A stretch of DNA of 20,000 bases from Chrysomallon squamiferum (GCA_012295275.1 CM022678.1:6443559-6463558); one strand, 5' to 3'. Counted from the stretch's first letter, positions 9,285 through 19,140 are shown. Notes: generated by a model from the letters alone, not told the origin. Translations and numbers: made by a program.

Positions 9285-9400
9285 TAAATAATAATAATAA
9301 TAATAAAAAAAAATAATAATAATAATAAAATAAAAATTAATAATAATAATAATAATAATAAAAAACAAAAACAACAATAATAAATAACAACAACAACAAT
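8936..9400. repeat. TAG and (TAA)n repeats with a 34-bp direct duplicate
   Basis: Degenerate TAG repeat (about 8946-9060), a 34-base direct duplicate with two mismatches (9131-9164 and 9193-9226), then (TAA)n with A-rich and AAC interruptions (9236-9362) and an AAC patch to about 9400. The minus-strand Ile/Leu-rich frame is a repeat translation. Confidence 0.88.
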
Positions 9401-9472
9401 GTTTATATATTTTTGTCTATATAGTTTTGTCTATTTAAGTTCATTAACTTTATTTTCACACATTCTTTTCAG

Positions 9473-9614
9473 ATCAAATTCTTCAATCGTAGTCATCATG
9501 CCTTGAATATCGACATCAGACCACCACACCACCACCAACACCAACACCAACACCAACACCACAACATCATCAACATCAACATCGTCAACAATACCAGCAG
9601 CAGCAGCAGCAACC
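9473..9614 (+). promoter_or_regulatory. 5' UTR part of the zinc-finger exon, with ACC/AAC/CAG repeats
   Basis: A clear splice acceptor precedes it (pyrimidine-rich tract ending in TTTTCAG at 9466-9472). The leader is a degenerate trinucleotide repeat of ACC, AAC and ATC triplets that ends in five CAG units (about 9596-9610) directly before the ATG at 9615. In the ATG frame a TGA lies upstream within the leader, so the repeat is untranslated in that frame. A start upstream is excluded unless the splice site differs. Confidence 0.55.
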
Positions 9615-11445
9615 ATGAGGCCAGGACTCAAGGCTGACGACAAACAGGCTGTGCAGATCATCACTCGTTACATGTGCCGCTTCTGCGGGCGCCAGTTCGA
9701 CTCGATGGGGGACATGCAGAACCACACCCAGATGCACTTCAGTGAGAAGCCGCCGCACAGCTGCTACGTGTGCGGCCGCACCTACCGCACGCCGTCGAAG
9801 CTGCAGCGCCACGTGCGCGTGCACAGCGGCGAGCGGCCCTACTCCTGCCAGATCTGCGGCAAGCGCTTCACCCGTTCCGACCACGTCAAGCAGCACATGA
9901 AGGTGCACCTGCCCCAGTGCCAGAAGAACGTCTGCCGCCTGTGCGGCATGCGCTTCATGAGGCGGCAGACGCTGCAGGCGCACCTGCGCAGCCACGGCTA
10001 CCACCAGGTGTTCTCCTGCAACCGGTGTGGCGAGGCGTTTGAGTCGGCCGTCCTGCTGCACCAGCACAAAACGACGCACGAACCCGATTCGGAACAGACG
10101 ACGTCGACAACAACGACGTCATCAACGATGCTGTCGGGGATCAAGACCGAACCGGAGTGCCCGGACGACTCAAAACCGATCGTGGGGCTGGCAAAGTTTG
10201 GTCTGGGGCCGCAGCCCGACGTGAAAGAAACCATCGATGGTCACTACACCTCGCAGAGCAGTCGCAACACCACGTCAAAGCTGAAGAAGATGCTGCTGAC
10301 GAGCAAGGACAGCAGAGGCGCCTTCACCAATGACATTGAGGCGATGGCACGGTCGAGCGCGCTGCAGCAGGAGAACGGTGACATCGACGCCATTCTCAAG
10401 TCGGCCACGGCGTTGTCAGGAAGCGACAGCGTGAAGCTGGCGCGGGAGGCGTTCCAGCCCACGCGTGAGTGTCTGGCGGAGCTGAGGAAGAGGGAGATGG
10501 GCGAGGAAGGAGAGCTGGAGAATGCTCCGTCGATATCCATCTCCGACTGCTACTCGCTGGCCACGGGCGAGAAAGGCGCCGATGCCGAAGCTGCTGCTGA
10601 CAGCGCAAACGACGAGGGGTCACGGGGTCCACGCTGACAGATGGGAATCGGATGATCTTCGTGCCCCCGACCGATCTGGATGGCAAAGAGTACAGCTCCG
10701 ATCATTCGGCGGGTTCGAAGAGCCACTCAAACGAAAACAACAACCACCACAACGGCATGGAGCGAGGAGGAGAAGACGAAGAAGATGACGACGAAGACGA
10801 GAAAATGGAAGCTCAGGAAACGAGCCCGCGTTCGAAAGATATCGACGGAGTGAATTCAGACGACGACATCGTCGTCAGCATCATCCCACGCAACCGCAGC
10901 AACGCCTCTTCTTCTTCTTCTTCAGCAAACCCTAAACTTACCATCAGTTGTCTCCCTTCCGTGCCTCGACTGATGAAACCGCCTCGCATCTCATCGTCAT
11001 CGTCATCATCATCGACGACAACAACGTCCACCTTCTTGCCAACGCTCACGAAAGCCACCCCACCGTTGATGACAGGCGCCAGCGTTCGACCTCCTGAACC
11101 AGAGGTCGGTGGTGTCGCAGATCTCCTCTTCAGCGTCGCAGCACCTGTCCTCTGCTTACCTGCCTTCGTCGATCAACGCCCTGGACGCGCCCATCACGGG
11201 CCGAAGCTCCGCCTACTTGTTCGGGAAGAAGATGCTGCGCTGCGACCACTGCTCCATCTGGTTCGAGGACCAGTCGATGAGCATGCTGCACATGAGTCTT
11301 CACTCGGCCGACGAGTCGGATCCCTTCACGTGCAAGAAGTGTCTGAAGCGCCTTGGCAACCGCCTCGAAGTTCATGGCCCACATCGTCTGGCACCTGGAC
11401 CCCCACATGGACGACAAGCTGCCTTGTTCCTACAGCTACATTTGA
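9615..11445 (+). CDS. C2H2 zinc-finger transcription factor, Ikaros/Hunchback-like layout, reading frame broken
   Basis: A nuclear DNA-binding protein. The intact first frame (9615-10637, 340 residues) has five C2H2 fingers with Cys pairs at 21/24, 50/53, 78/81, 107/110 and 135/138 and His pairs at 37/41, 66/70, 94/98, 123/127 and 151/155. A Kruppel-type linker SGERPY follows finger 2, and a sumoylation consensus IKTE lies at 176-179. A stop ends this frame at 10637, but coding-like sequence continues in another frame from about 10601 to 11080 (acidic run coded at 10757-10801, Ser-rich runs), then back in the first frame from about 11073. There a finger (Cys codons 11241, 11250; His 11289, 11301) is followed by a second (Cys 11331, 11340) whose His codons (11380, 11392) lie in a third frame that ends with TGA at 11443-11445. 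A distant C-terminal finger pair is typical of Ikaros and Hunchback dimerisation domains; that assignment is an inference. The start has A at -3. The three breaks may be sequencing indels or pseudogene decay. An intact 340-residue form is the fallback reading. Confidence 0.8.
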
Positions 11446-11556
11446 CGTTAAAAGAGTTTGTTTTTCCACTTTTGCTTTTTTGCCTAGCAAAATGGCTTGT
11501 TTCTACAGTTACGTTTGACGTTAGAGTTGTTTCCCTTGTTTTGCTTAGCAAAATGG
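11421..11556 (+). repeat. 73-bp tandem duplication across the zinc-finger stop codon
   Basis: The sequence from 11421 (CTTGTTCCTACAGCTACATT-type text, TTTGACGTTA, and a T-rich stretch ending in TAGCAAAATGGC) is repeated from 11494 with substitutions and about ten fewer bases in the T-rich middle. Both copies contain the gene's final codons and a TGA in the same relative place (11443-11445 and 11516-11518). The duplication therefore lies half in coding sequence and half in the 3' UTR. Confidence 0.85.
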
Positions 11557-11579
11557 CTGACGCTAAGTTTTAGATGGTG

Positions 11580-11935
11580 TTTTTGTTGATTGTCTGATCG
11601 TTCCGATATTTATTTATTTATTTTTATTTTTATTTTTATTTTTTTTTTTGTGCCTTGTTGCTTAGAAACGGACATCATCTAAATTCAGATAACTGGTTTG
11701 ATTATTATATTTAATCTATTTTTTATTTTTTTCTTTATTTATATTATTTTCTTCTTCTTCTTTTTTTTTTTTGTTATTGGTTAGAAACTAGTTTCATCTA
11801 AATTCTGAAAATTATAGCTAATCTTTCTTCCTTTAATTTAATTATTTTCTTTATTTATTAATTCTTTTTCTTCTTCTTTCTGAAAATTATATTAATCCTT
11901 CTTCCTTTAATTTATTTATTTTTTTTTTTTTTTAG
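11580..11935. repeat. Degenerate T-rich tandem repeats in the zinc-finger 3' region
   Basis: A TTAGAAACxxxxxTCATCTAAATTC block occurs at about 11662 and again at 11781 (119-bp spacing). The following CTGAAAATTAT plus CTTCTTCCTTTAATTT block occurs at about 11805 and 11880 (75-bp spacing). These are separated by T-rich and CTT-rich filler. They look like successive slippage or unequal-exchange duplications. Confidence 0.7.
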
Positions 11936-12507
11936 CCATTTTCTTCTATAAACAACACTATAAATTATAAAACATTTAAAAATATTCCTTGCAAATTTTT
12001 TCCAACTTATTCCTCACAATTTTGTTTGTTTTGCCTATTTTGTTTCTTTTTCTTTTTTTTTTAATCTTAAATTACTCTCAAATTATATATTAAAAATCTA
12101 GCAGATTATTCTCAATCTTATTCTTTTGTTTTATAAATAGGTTTTTTTTTTTCTCGTTATCTCTGTTATGTAACATTTTAAATATAAACTTTTTAATAAA
12201 AAATTTATTACACGAACATGTAAGATTTAGATCATGAACCCACGAAACAAAAACCCATTACGAGAAATGTACGGATATATTAAGAATGTTTTAATTTTGT
12301 TAAAAATATGTACCCATTTTTTGGATATCTTCTTTTGTCTGTTTAAATTATACTTTATTTTAAAAATAATGAAATGATTATTTTGAAATAGGGTTTCTTT
12401 GCATGAATTATTTATGTGAATGTTGCAGTTTTGTTTCACGGATATTGTTTTTTTGTACAAGCATACAAGGGTATTTTAAGGGAAGTTCCAGAAAAAACTA
12501 TAGAGAG
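11936..12507. other. AT-rich DNA, possible end of the zinc-finger 3' UTR
   Basis: Low-GC sequence with no coding signal. An AATAAA hexamer at 12195-12200 is the first canonical polyadenylation signal after the stop at 11443, giving a 3' UTR of about 750 bases if used. In DNA this AT-rich the hexamer is expected by chance, so the call is weak. Confidence 0.35.
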
Positions 12508-12710
12508 GAGAGAGAGAGAGAGAGGTGTGTTTTTTTTTTTGTTTTCCCTCCCCACACTTGTTGTTTCTTCCTCTTTCATTCTTTCTTTCTTCCTTCCTTC
12601 TTGTTCATTTATTCATTTGTAATTTGTTGTTCTCTCTGTCATATTTGTTTCTAATTTTATTCCTTCCTTTCTTTCTTTCTTTCTTTTTTTCTTTCTTTCA
12701 TTCACCCTCC
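12508..12710. repeat. Purine then pyrimidine low-complexity tract (GA, TTTC, TTCC)
   Basis: A short GA run (12504-12523) is followed by pyrimidine-rich sequence with TTCC and TTTC tetranucleotides (about 12565-12603 and 12660-12702). The Phe/Leu/Ser-rich frames here are artefacts of composition. Confidence 0.85.
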
Positions 12711-13059
12711 CCTATAGCAGTTTCTGGAACGACCCTTAATTATTTGTTCAATATTATATTTTATTATATAACCCACTGTGTGATATGCCTGTTATTTTAT
12801 GACCTTGTTACCATAGTGATTGGTTTGTAGTGATAAAAATATATTTAAAAAAAAAAAAAAAAATAATACTGCATATTACTGACAATATTGTTAGTAGCCT
12901 TTATATTAAATAATTTTATGGATTATTTGTTTATCAGTAGTATTCACATTTGTTTATTCAAGTGTATTAGTATTATTTTTAAATTTGTTTTATTTTATTT
13001 TTTTATTTCATTTGTTTTATTTTTTTATTTTTGTTTTTTATTTATCTACTTATTTATAT

Positions 13060-13090
<31 letters not shown>

Positions 13091-13660
13091 AACATATGCT
13101 GACACGAATTTTAAATTTAAATAAGATTTAATTTTAAATTATTTTTGTTTTACACTCTTATTTATGACATTTAGACATAAATAATGTCCATTGTTATTAT
13201 TATTATTATTATTATTATAAATGTTTTATTTGTAATTTATTTTATTTTTTAATTTATTTCTTTATTATTCAGACATGAAATCTGATATTTATCTCTAAAA
13301 AAATATATCACATAGTTTATTATTTTTAAAGTTCTATTAATTAAAAATGCTTACTTGTTTATTTATTTGAACCATGTTGTTATGTTACATATGAAATATA
13401 TATATATATATATATAATCTATAATCTATATGCATGTATGTGATAGTAAACTTTAATGCATGTTCCTATTATTATTTTCTGATATTTATTATGTAGATTT
13501 ATGCATGTTCTCTATTTAATTTGAGATATATACAGTCTGACCATCATTCAATTTAAATCATCACAATAAGAAGAAGGAAAGAAGAAAGAAAGAATCAAGG
13601 ATAGAAAGAAACAAAAAATGTTTTACTTAACAACATATTTGACATTTATATATTTTGAAA
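12711..13660. other. AT-rich intergenic DNA with scattered microsatellites
   Basis: No gene seen. It contains an A-run (12847-12862), TTTA repeats (about 13020-13090), (TTA)n (about 13194-13218), an AT run (about 13397-13417) and a purine-rich AAGA patch (about 13568-13595). Confidence 0.75.
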
Positions 13661-13880
13661 TTATGTTCGATCAGTAGTGGATTACCAGTTTCTCGATTAG
13701 TGATGGATCAGGATTACTGAGCACCAGATCAGTGATGAACCTTAATTAACGATTTATGGGTTAGTTATCAGTGATTACCAAATTACCTATCAGTGGATTA
13801 ATGAGTAAACTGGATCAGTGACTACCACATAACTGATTAACAGATTAGTGAGAAATTGAACTACTGGATTAGTGATGGTC
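13661..13880. repeat. Cryptic degenerate minisatellite (GATYAGTGATG-like)
   Basis: Variants of GATCAGTGATG, GATTAGTGATGG and ATCAGTGATTACC recur about every 12 to 25 bases across 220 bases, without clean periodicity. It appears to be an old, diverged tandem array. It does not match the 30-bp unit at 16.9-17.5 kb exactly, though both share a CAGTxAcTAC/GATxA flavour. Confidence 0.5.
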
Positions 13881-13983
13881 ATCCCTGTATTACCTCTATC
13901 ATCTCCCAATATATACCAGTTGTTGTTTTGTTTCAAGAGAGTTTTATATTCACATAATATGTTAAGTTTCGACATTGTAGCTT

Positions 13984-14006
13984 ATTCTTCCTCTTCTTCT
14001 TTTTCT

Positions 14007-14053
<47 letters not shown>

Positions 14054-14076
14054 TTTTTCTTCTTCTTTTTCTTCAA
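13984..14076. repeat. (TTC)n polypyrimidine microsatellite
   Basis: About 30 TTC units with a few T-run interruptions, all pyrimidine on the plus strand and thus able in principle to form triplex DNA. The poly-Ser frame is a repeat translation. Confidence 0.95.
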
Positions 14077-14638
14077 ATAATCTTTAAACTGTATTATCAC
14101 AAATAGCCATTTTTATGTAACATCACTTTTGAAATTATTGATTTTATCATATTCAAAATTTATGGATTAAAAAAACATTTGCATCAACTGTTATAAAATA
14201 TATATATATATATTATATATATACCTACACAGTTTGATTGCTGGTTTCTATGGACTTCTTCAAAATAATTTCTGATAAAATTTGACAGCATGATTTACTG
14301 ATTTTTTTAAATATTATCTTAGAAACAAAATTTTATATTTATAGTCAAAAAAAATATTAAAATTTCCTTTGATTTAAATTTAAAAAAAAAAAAAACATTT
14401 TTGACTGATTCTAATATTATATAAATAAATACACATTTAAGCTTGTTGTTATTCAATGGAATAAATTAATATTTTCATCTTAAATTTGAAATTATTTAAT
14501 AAACAAATAATCACTGAGGTCATTTTTCTTAATGTTTTAATTAATAATTTATTAATAAACGAGTAGATTATATATTTTTTATCAGTTTACACAGAAATGT
14601 TAATATTCTGGTCTGGAACAAAAATTTGTAACATTTTT
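14077..14638. other. AT-rich DNA, no gene recognised
   Basis: Low-complexity-leaning AT-rich sequence with a short AT run (14199-14224) and an A-run (about 14383-14395). No open frame, splice-bounded segment or RNA-like structure that I can support. Confidence 0.65.
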
Positions 14639-14653
14639 CCAGTAGGTGGCACT
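14639..14653 (+). promoter_or_regulatory. CTCF-type core motif CCAGTAGGTGGCACT
   Basis: All 15 positions fit the classical animal CTCF core CCASYAGRKGGCRSY. By rough base-frequency reasoning a perfect match is very unlikely by chance in a 20-kb window this AT-rich. CTCF exists in bilaterians generally, including molluscs. It sits about 45 bases before a (TA)n tract and 3 kb downstream of the zinc-finger gene. Occupancy cannot be judged from sequence. Confidence 0.5.
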
Positions 14654-14693
14654 AAAGTATGTGATTTCTTTTCTCAAGCATCTGAAACACATG

Positions 14694-14696
<3 letters not shown>

Positions 14697-14740
<44 letters not shown>
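14697..14740. repeat. (TA)n microsatellite
   Basis: About 20 uninterrupted TA dinucleotides, self-complementary and prone to cruciform formation or slippage. Confidence 0.97.
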
Positions 14741-14746
<6 letters not shown>

Positions 14747-15060
14747 GATATTCTGAAAGGTGAACAAAATGGCACATAAATTATATGATTAAATCAATCA
14801 ATATACAAATAACTGAATATTATCACTTAAAGTTCCACTTTACAAAATGCTATGAACTTTCGTTCCAAGCCAATATCTCAGTTATTATATGAGTGTAAAT
14901 TGCCTCTATAATTACTGTAATAGTTTGTTTTGCCTCTGTTAATGACTTGATAGTCTGGTTTCTTCTGTAAATGTTTTTGTTATTATTATGGCACATAACA
15001 TATTTGTGTATCTGTGTATATGTAACGGAAAAAAAAAAACATACAAGCACGTTTCAAAAT
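14741..15060. other. AT-rich DNA, no gene recognised
   Basis: Mixed AT-rich sequence with one A-run (15029-15039). Nothing identifiable. Confidence 0.6.
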
Positions 15061-15315
15061 CTGTATAATTATGTGCATATGTACACACATACATATGTAT
15101 ACATGCATAAACACACACATTAATACATACATAAAGAGATAATTACACATATAATTATATATAGTTATATATTTCTTCTGTACAAGATGTGTATAATCTG
15201 TGAGTATGTATGTATACTTATTTACATCCAGACCTATACAAATATATAAATATATATATATATATATGAAAATACATACTTATGTACGTATATATTTACA
15301 TACAAACATAAATAA

Positions 15316-15350
<35 letters not shown>

Positions 15351-15765
15351 GAAACATTTACATATGTACATATATATTTACAAACATACAAACATACACA
15401 GATACATACATACACACACATACACACAAACATACACAGATACATACATACACACACATACACACATATTTATGTACACACAAAAAACATTTACATATGT
15501 ACATACATATTTACATTCATATTTACAGACATACATAGATACATACATATATATATACACACACATACACACATATTTATGTACACACAAAAAACATTTA
15601 CATATGTACATACATATTTGCATTCATATTTACAGACATACATATACACACACACACAGACACACAGACACACACACATACATAAAAACAGTTACATACG
15701 TACATACATACAAACATACACACACACACACACACACATACACTGTGACAAAGACTCTTCTGTTA
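15061..15765. repeat. Compound (CA)n/(TACA)n repeat with a 107-bp internal duplication
   Basis: CA, TACA and TATG blocks alternate across about 700 bases, with a pure CA run at about 15317-15348. A unit containing TATTTATGTACACACAAAAA and ACATTTACATATGTACATAC is present at about 15451-15540 and again at about 15558-15647 (107-bp period, few differences). A partial earlier relative lies near 15350-15430. The Tyr/Ile/His/Thr-rich frames are artefacts. Confidence 0.93.
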
Positions 15766-16010
15766 TTTAAAGTGATATATCTGGTAGTCAACCTCCCACT
15801 TTTGTTTGAGATTACATAGTTTATTTCTGGCTGTTGTTTTTACACTATTTAAATCTATATACATATTATATATACATATATATATATATCACCCTCTAGT
15901 CATCCTGTTTATTCACTTCCCTCTGTGTGATATGCGTGTTTCTCTATAAATGTTTACACAACTCATGGTAATAAATGTTCATTATGTAAACCAGAGGTTT
16001 GTGTTCCTTG

Positions 16011-16345
16011 TTTGTTGCTAATTTATTTGTCTACTAATTTGTTTGTTTATTTCATTTATTTATTTGTTTTATTTATAGGTTTGTTTATTTATTTTATTTA
16101 TTTGTTTGCATATTTGTTTGTTTATTTGTTTAATTTAAAATTTATTTATTTATTTAAATTGTTTATTTATTTATTTATTTTATTTATTTATTTTTTTTTG
16201 ATTTATTGATTATTATGTTTATTTATTTACTTATTATTTTATTTACTTATTTTATTTATTTATTTGTTTTTATTTATTATTTTATTAATTTATTTTATTT
16301 ATTTATTTATTCATTTATTTTACTTATTTATTGATTCATTCTTTT
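16011..16345. repeat. (TTTA)n tetranucleotide repeat with TTTG variants
   Basis: About 330 bases of TTTA with TTTG, TTTC and phase-shifted units. The preceding 15766-16010 is AT-rich sequence with a short TA/TACA patch (15857-15890) and no recognisable feature. Confidence 0.95.
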
Positions 16346-16857
16346 ATTTATTATCTATTTCATCGTTAGCTTTTAGAAGGGATTATCAAAACAACCTTTT
16401 TTTATAGACAGTATATTTATTATTATTATTACTCAATATTATGAATAACTTTATTGTTGCCATTACTATTTTTATTATTTCTGATATTACTAATGGTTTG
16501 TTATTAGCTGAAGTAGTAGTCACAGTAGCAGTAGCAGCACCAGTAGTATTAGTAACAAGAGCATAATAGTAGTTGTAGTTGTAGTATTTCTAAAATGGAA
16601 GAACATGGTTGCAAACGATGTTTTCTCTGCCCTTTGTAAGTTTTGAGTTGGCAGAATCTGGTCATGAAGTTTCTCATCACAAACAGTCACTCCTAGTTCA
16701 ACCAAACAGAGTGACAGTGACAGGTTCAACTAAAATCACCATCAGTTCTGGCTCAACCACAATTTCTGACTGTCAGGTCAGGCTCAGCTATTAGACATTA
16801 CCTTTTGGATGATCTGATGACAAGTCACTGTGGATAAATAAATCTGAGAACAGTACC
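16346..16857. other. Mixed intergenic DNA, no gene recognised
   Basis: It begins with TTA and TAG/CAG-type degenerate triplets (16415-16590), then about 270 bases of non-repetitive sequence (16591-16857) that leads into the minisatellite. A 61-codon plus-strand frame (16609-16794) has no family resemblance and no codon signal I can defend. Confidence 0.55.
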
Positions 16858-17545
16858 ACAGTCACTAATGATATTTCTCAAGGTTATAAAATACGTGACA
16901 CCACTACAGATGAGTCACTAATGATATATCTCAACGTATGACAGTCACTGCTGATATATCTCAATGCTCAAGTCACTACTGACATCATAATATATAACCG
17001 TCACTAATGATATATCTCAATGTATGAGTCATTGCTGATATATCTCAATGCTGAAGTCACTACTGACATCATAATGTATAACTCACTAATGATATATCTC
17101 AATGTATGATAGTCACTACTGATATATCTCGAGGCTTGAGTCACTACTGACATAATGTATGAGTCACTACAGATATATCTCAACATATGACAGTCACTAC
17201 TGATATATCTCAACATGAGTCACTACTGATACATCTCAATGTATGACAGTCACTACTGATATCTAAACATGAGTCACTACTGATATATCTCAACATGTCA
17301 CTACTGATATCTAAACATGAGTCACTACTGATATATCTCAACATGTCACTACTGACATCTCAACATGTCAGTCACTACTGATATATCTCAACATATGACA
17401 GTCATTACTGATATATCTCAACATATAACAGTCACTACTGATATATCTCAACATATAACAGTCACTACTGATATATCTCAACATGTCACTACTGACATCT
17501 CAACGTATGATATCACTATTGATAAATATGAGAGTCACTACTGGC
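16858..17545. repeat. About 30-bp minisatellite array (AGTCACTACTGATATATCTC unit)
   Basis: Roughly two dozen copies of a unit AGTCACTACTGATATATCTC followed by a variable AACATATGAC-type spacer. The left half has longer composite units with a GACATCATAATGTATAA insert; the right half has near-perfect 30-bp units and shorter deleted forms. Each full unit holds the 8-bp palindrome GATATATC, and the junction often creates TGAGTCA. Because 30 is a multiple of three, short frames repeating a ten-residue pattern appear, but the array is interrupted in every frame and is not a gene. Confidence 0.95.
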
Positions 17546-18560
17546 AGCTTCATCCTGAACTAAAACTATGACAAGGCTTCAGAAAAACACATTCAGCTTT
17601 TCAAAACAAACAAAAGATTCACCACGTAAAACAATTCAAGAACCAACACAACACAGAAACCATGGTTACTGTTTTATTTGATGAATTTCAGCAGCAAATG
17701 TGACAATGTGTTATTATTTTTCCAGTGATGGCCTGGTGAACATGCGAGTACCACATAACATATGCTTTTACGTAAACCCACACACACACACACACAGAGA
17801 GTAGTAGTAGTATTAATACAAAAGATTAAACTGTCACATTTTTACATTACTGAAGTGAATCGTTGGAGTTTCATTAATTCACTGGCACATTTTTAAATGT
17901 ATTTTATTAAAAAAACATACCTGTCACATACATTTGTTATTACACCACTAAGGCAAAGATATCATAGATATTGTTTTTAACAGAACTGAGTTTTAAAGTT
18001 AAACAATTTCAAAATGGTACATATTTAAAGAGATGTACACTCACCAGCCATACAGACAGTTTGAACTGTATCCATGTACAAAACGGAAAACAGAAATTAA
18101 ATTTTGACAAAGCTATGGCAATATTTTAATATAACGATCATTTGCTATATATATATATATATACATAATAAATGTATGTATAATCTGAGCAATAATGCAT
18201 AAAATCAATTATGAATACTTTGTTATTATCTGATGTGTTACTTTCTTTTTTCTTTTTTTACATTCCTGTAAAAAAAAAAAAAAAAAAAAAAAAAGAAATC
18301 AAAATTATTTCATACACAGATTTTAAATATATGATAAAATATTATTATTATTATGGATAATTATTTAGTGTGTTATGGCTGACTGATCTTCTGCAATAAC
18401 AGTAATTAAAAAGAATAATAATAATAAAAATTAACTATTTAAAGACACAGGTAAAACAAAGAAAAGAAGGAAGAAACAATGAGAAAAATAACTGCAATAT
18501 TGATTTTTAAAATAACTGACTAGAAATAATTTTCTATCACATCCTAAAAAAAAAATATTG
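17546..18560. other. AT-rich intergenic DNA with short runs
   Basis: No gene seen. It contains a short CA run (17778-17795), a TAG patch (17801-17810), a TA run (18146-18163), and a 25-base A-run (18270-18294) preceded by a T/C-rich stretch. Confidence 0.7.
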
Positions 18561-18577
18561 CTAATGATATTAACAAT

Positions 18578-18615
18578 TTTTTTTTTTTTTTTTTATGACT
18601 AATAGTAATAACAGC

Positions 18616-18655
<40 letters not shown>

Positions 18656-18850
18656 GTAGTAGTAGTAGTAGTTGTAGTTGTTGTTGTTGTTGTAGCAGAA
18701 ACTGGTGATAGTGTAGCAGAAGTACTTGTCACAGAAGTTGAGGAAATATTATTAATAATAATAACAATGAATGATACAACAACTAATAATGATGATGATG
18801 AAGATAATAATAATAATAATAATAATAATAATAGTAATATTATGGCACTA
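18578..18850. repeat. Poly-T, (AAT)n, (AGT)n, (TTG)n compound repeats
   Basis: A T-run (18578-18594) is followed by AAT (18616-18654), AGT (18654-18671) and TTG (18672-18693), a staircase in which neighbouring motifs differ by one base. Further AAT and GAT repeats lie at about 18747-18840. Confidence 0.93.
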
Positions 18851-19043
18851 TAACAAAAATGATTTCAAAAACAGATGCAATGTTTTTTTATATGTTGATT
18901 GTAATAATAATAGTAATAATAATAATTATAATTTTCACCAGTATTTATAAGGCTTCTGCAATTATGTATAAAGCACACATTCAGTTGTTTAATCCAAAAT
19001 TACACCATTTGCGATATTATGATTATGATTACTGAGAGACAGC

Positions 19044-19049
<6 letters not shown>

Positions 19050-19140
<91 letters not shown>

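Noticed and set aside
9585-10079. 164-codon minus-strand frame over the zinc fingers
   Set aside because: Ala/Val/Leu/His-rich shadow of GC-rich zinc-finger codons; no motif and no independent start context.
10611-10640. A short intron explaining the frame change in the zinc-finger gene
   Set aside because: The only GT...AG pair that would fit is about 20 bases apart, far too short for an animal intron.
15200-15819. His/Thr/Tyr/Ile-repeat frames
   Set aside because: Translations of the CA/TACA repeat.
16858-17571. Possible repeat protein with a ten-residue TVTTDISQHI-like period, or a CRISPR-like array
   Set aside because: The unit length drifts, the frame breaks often, and there are no unique spacers between constant repeats; this is a eukaryotic minisatellite.
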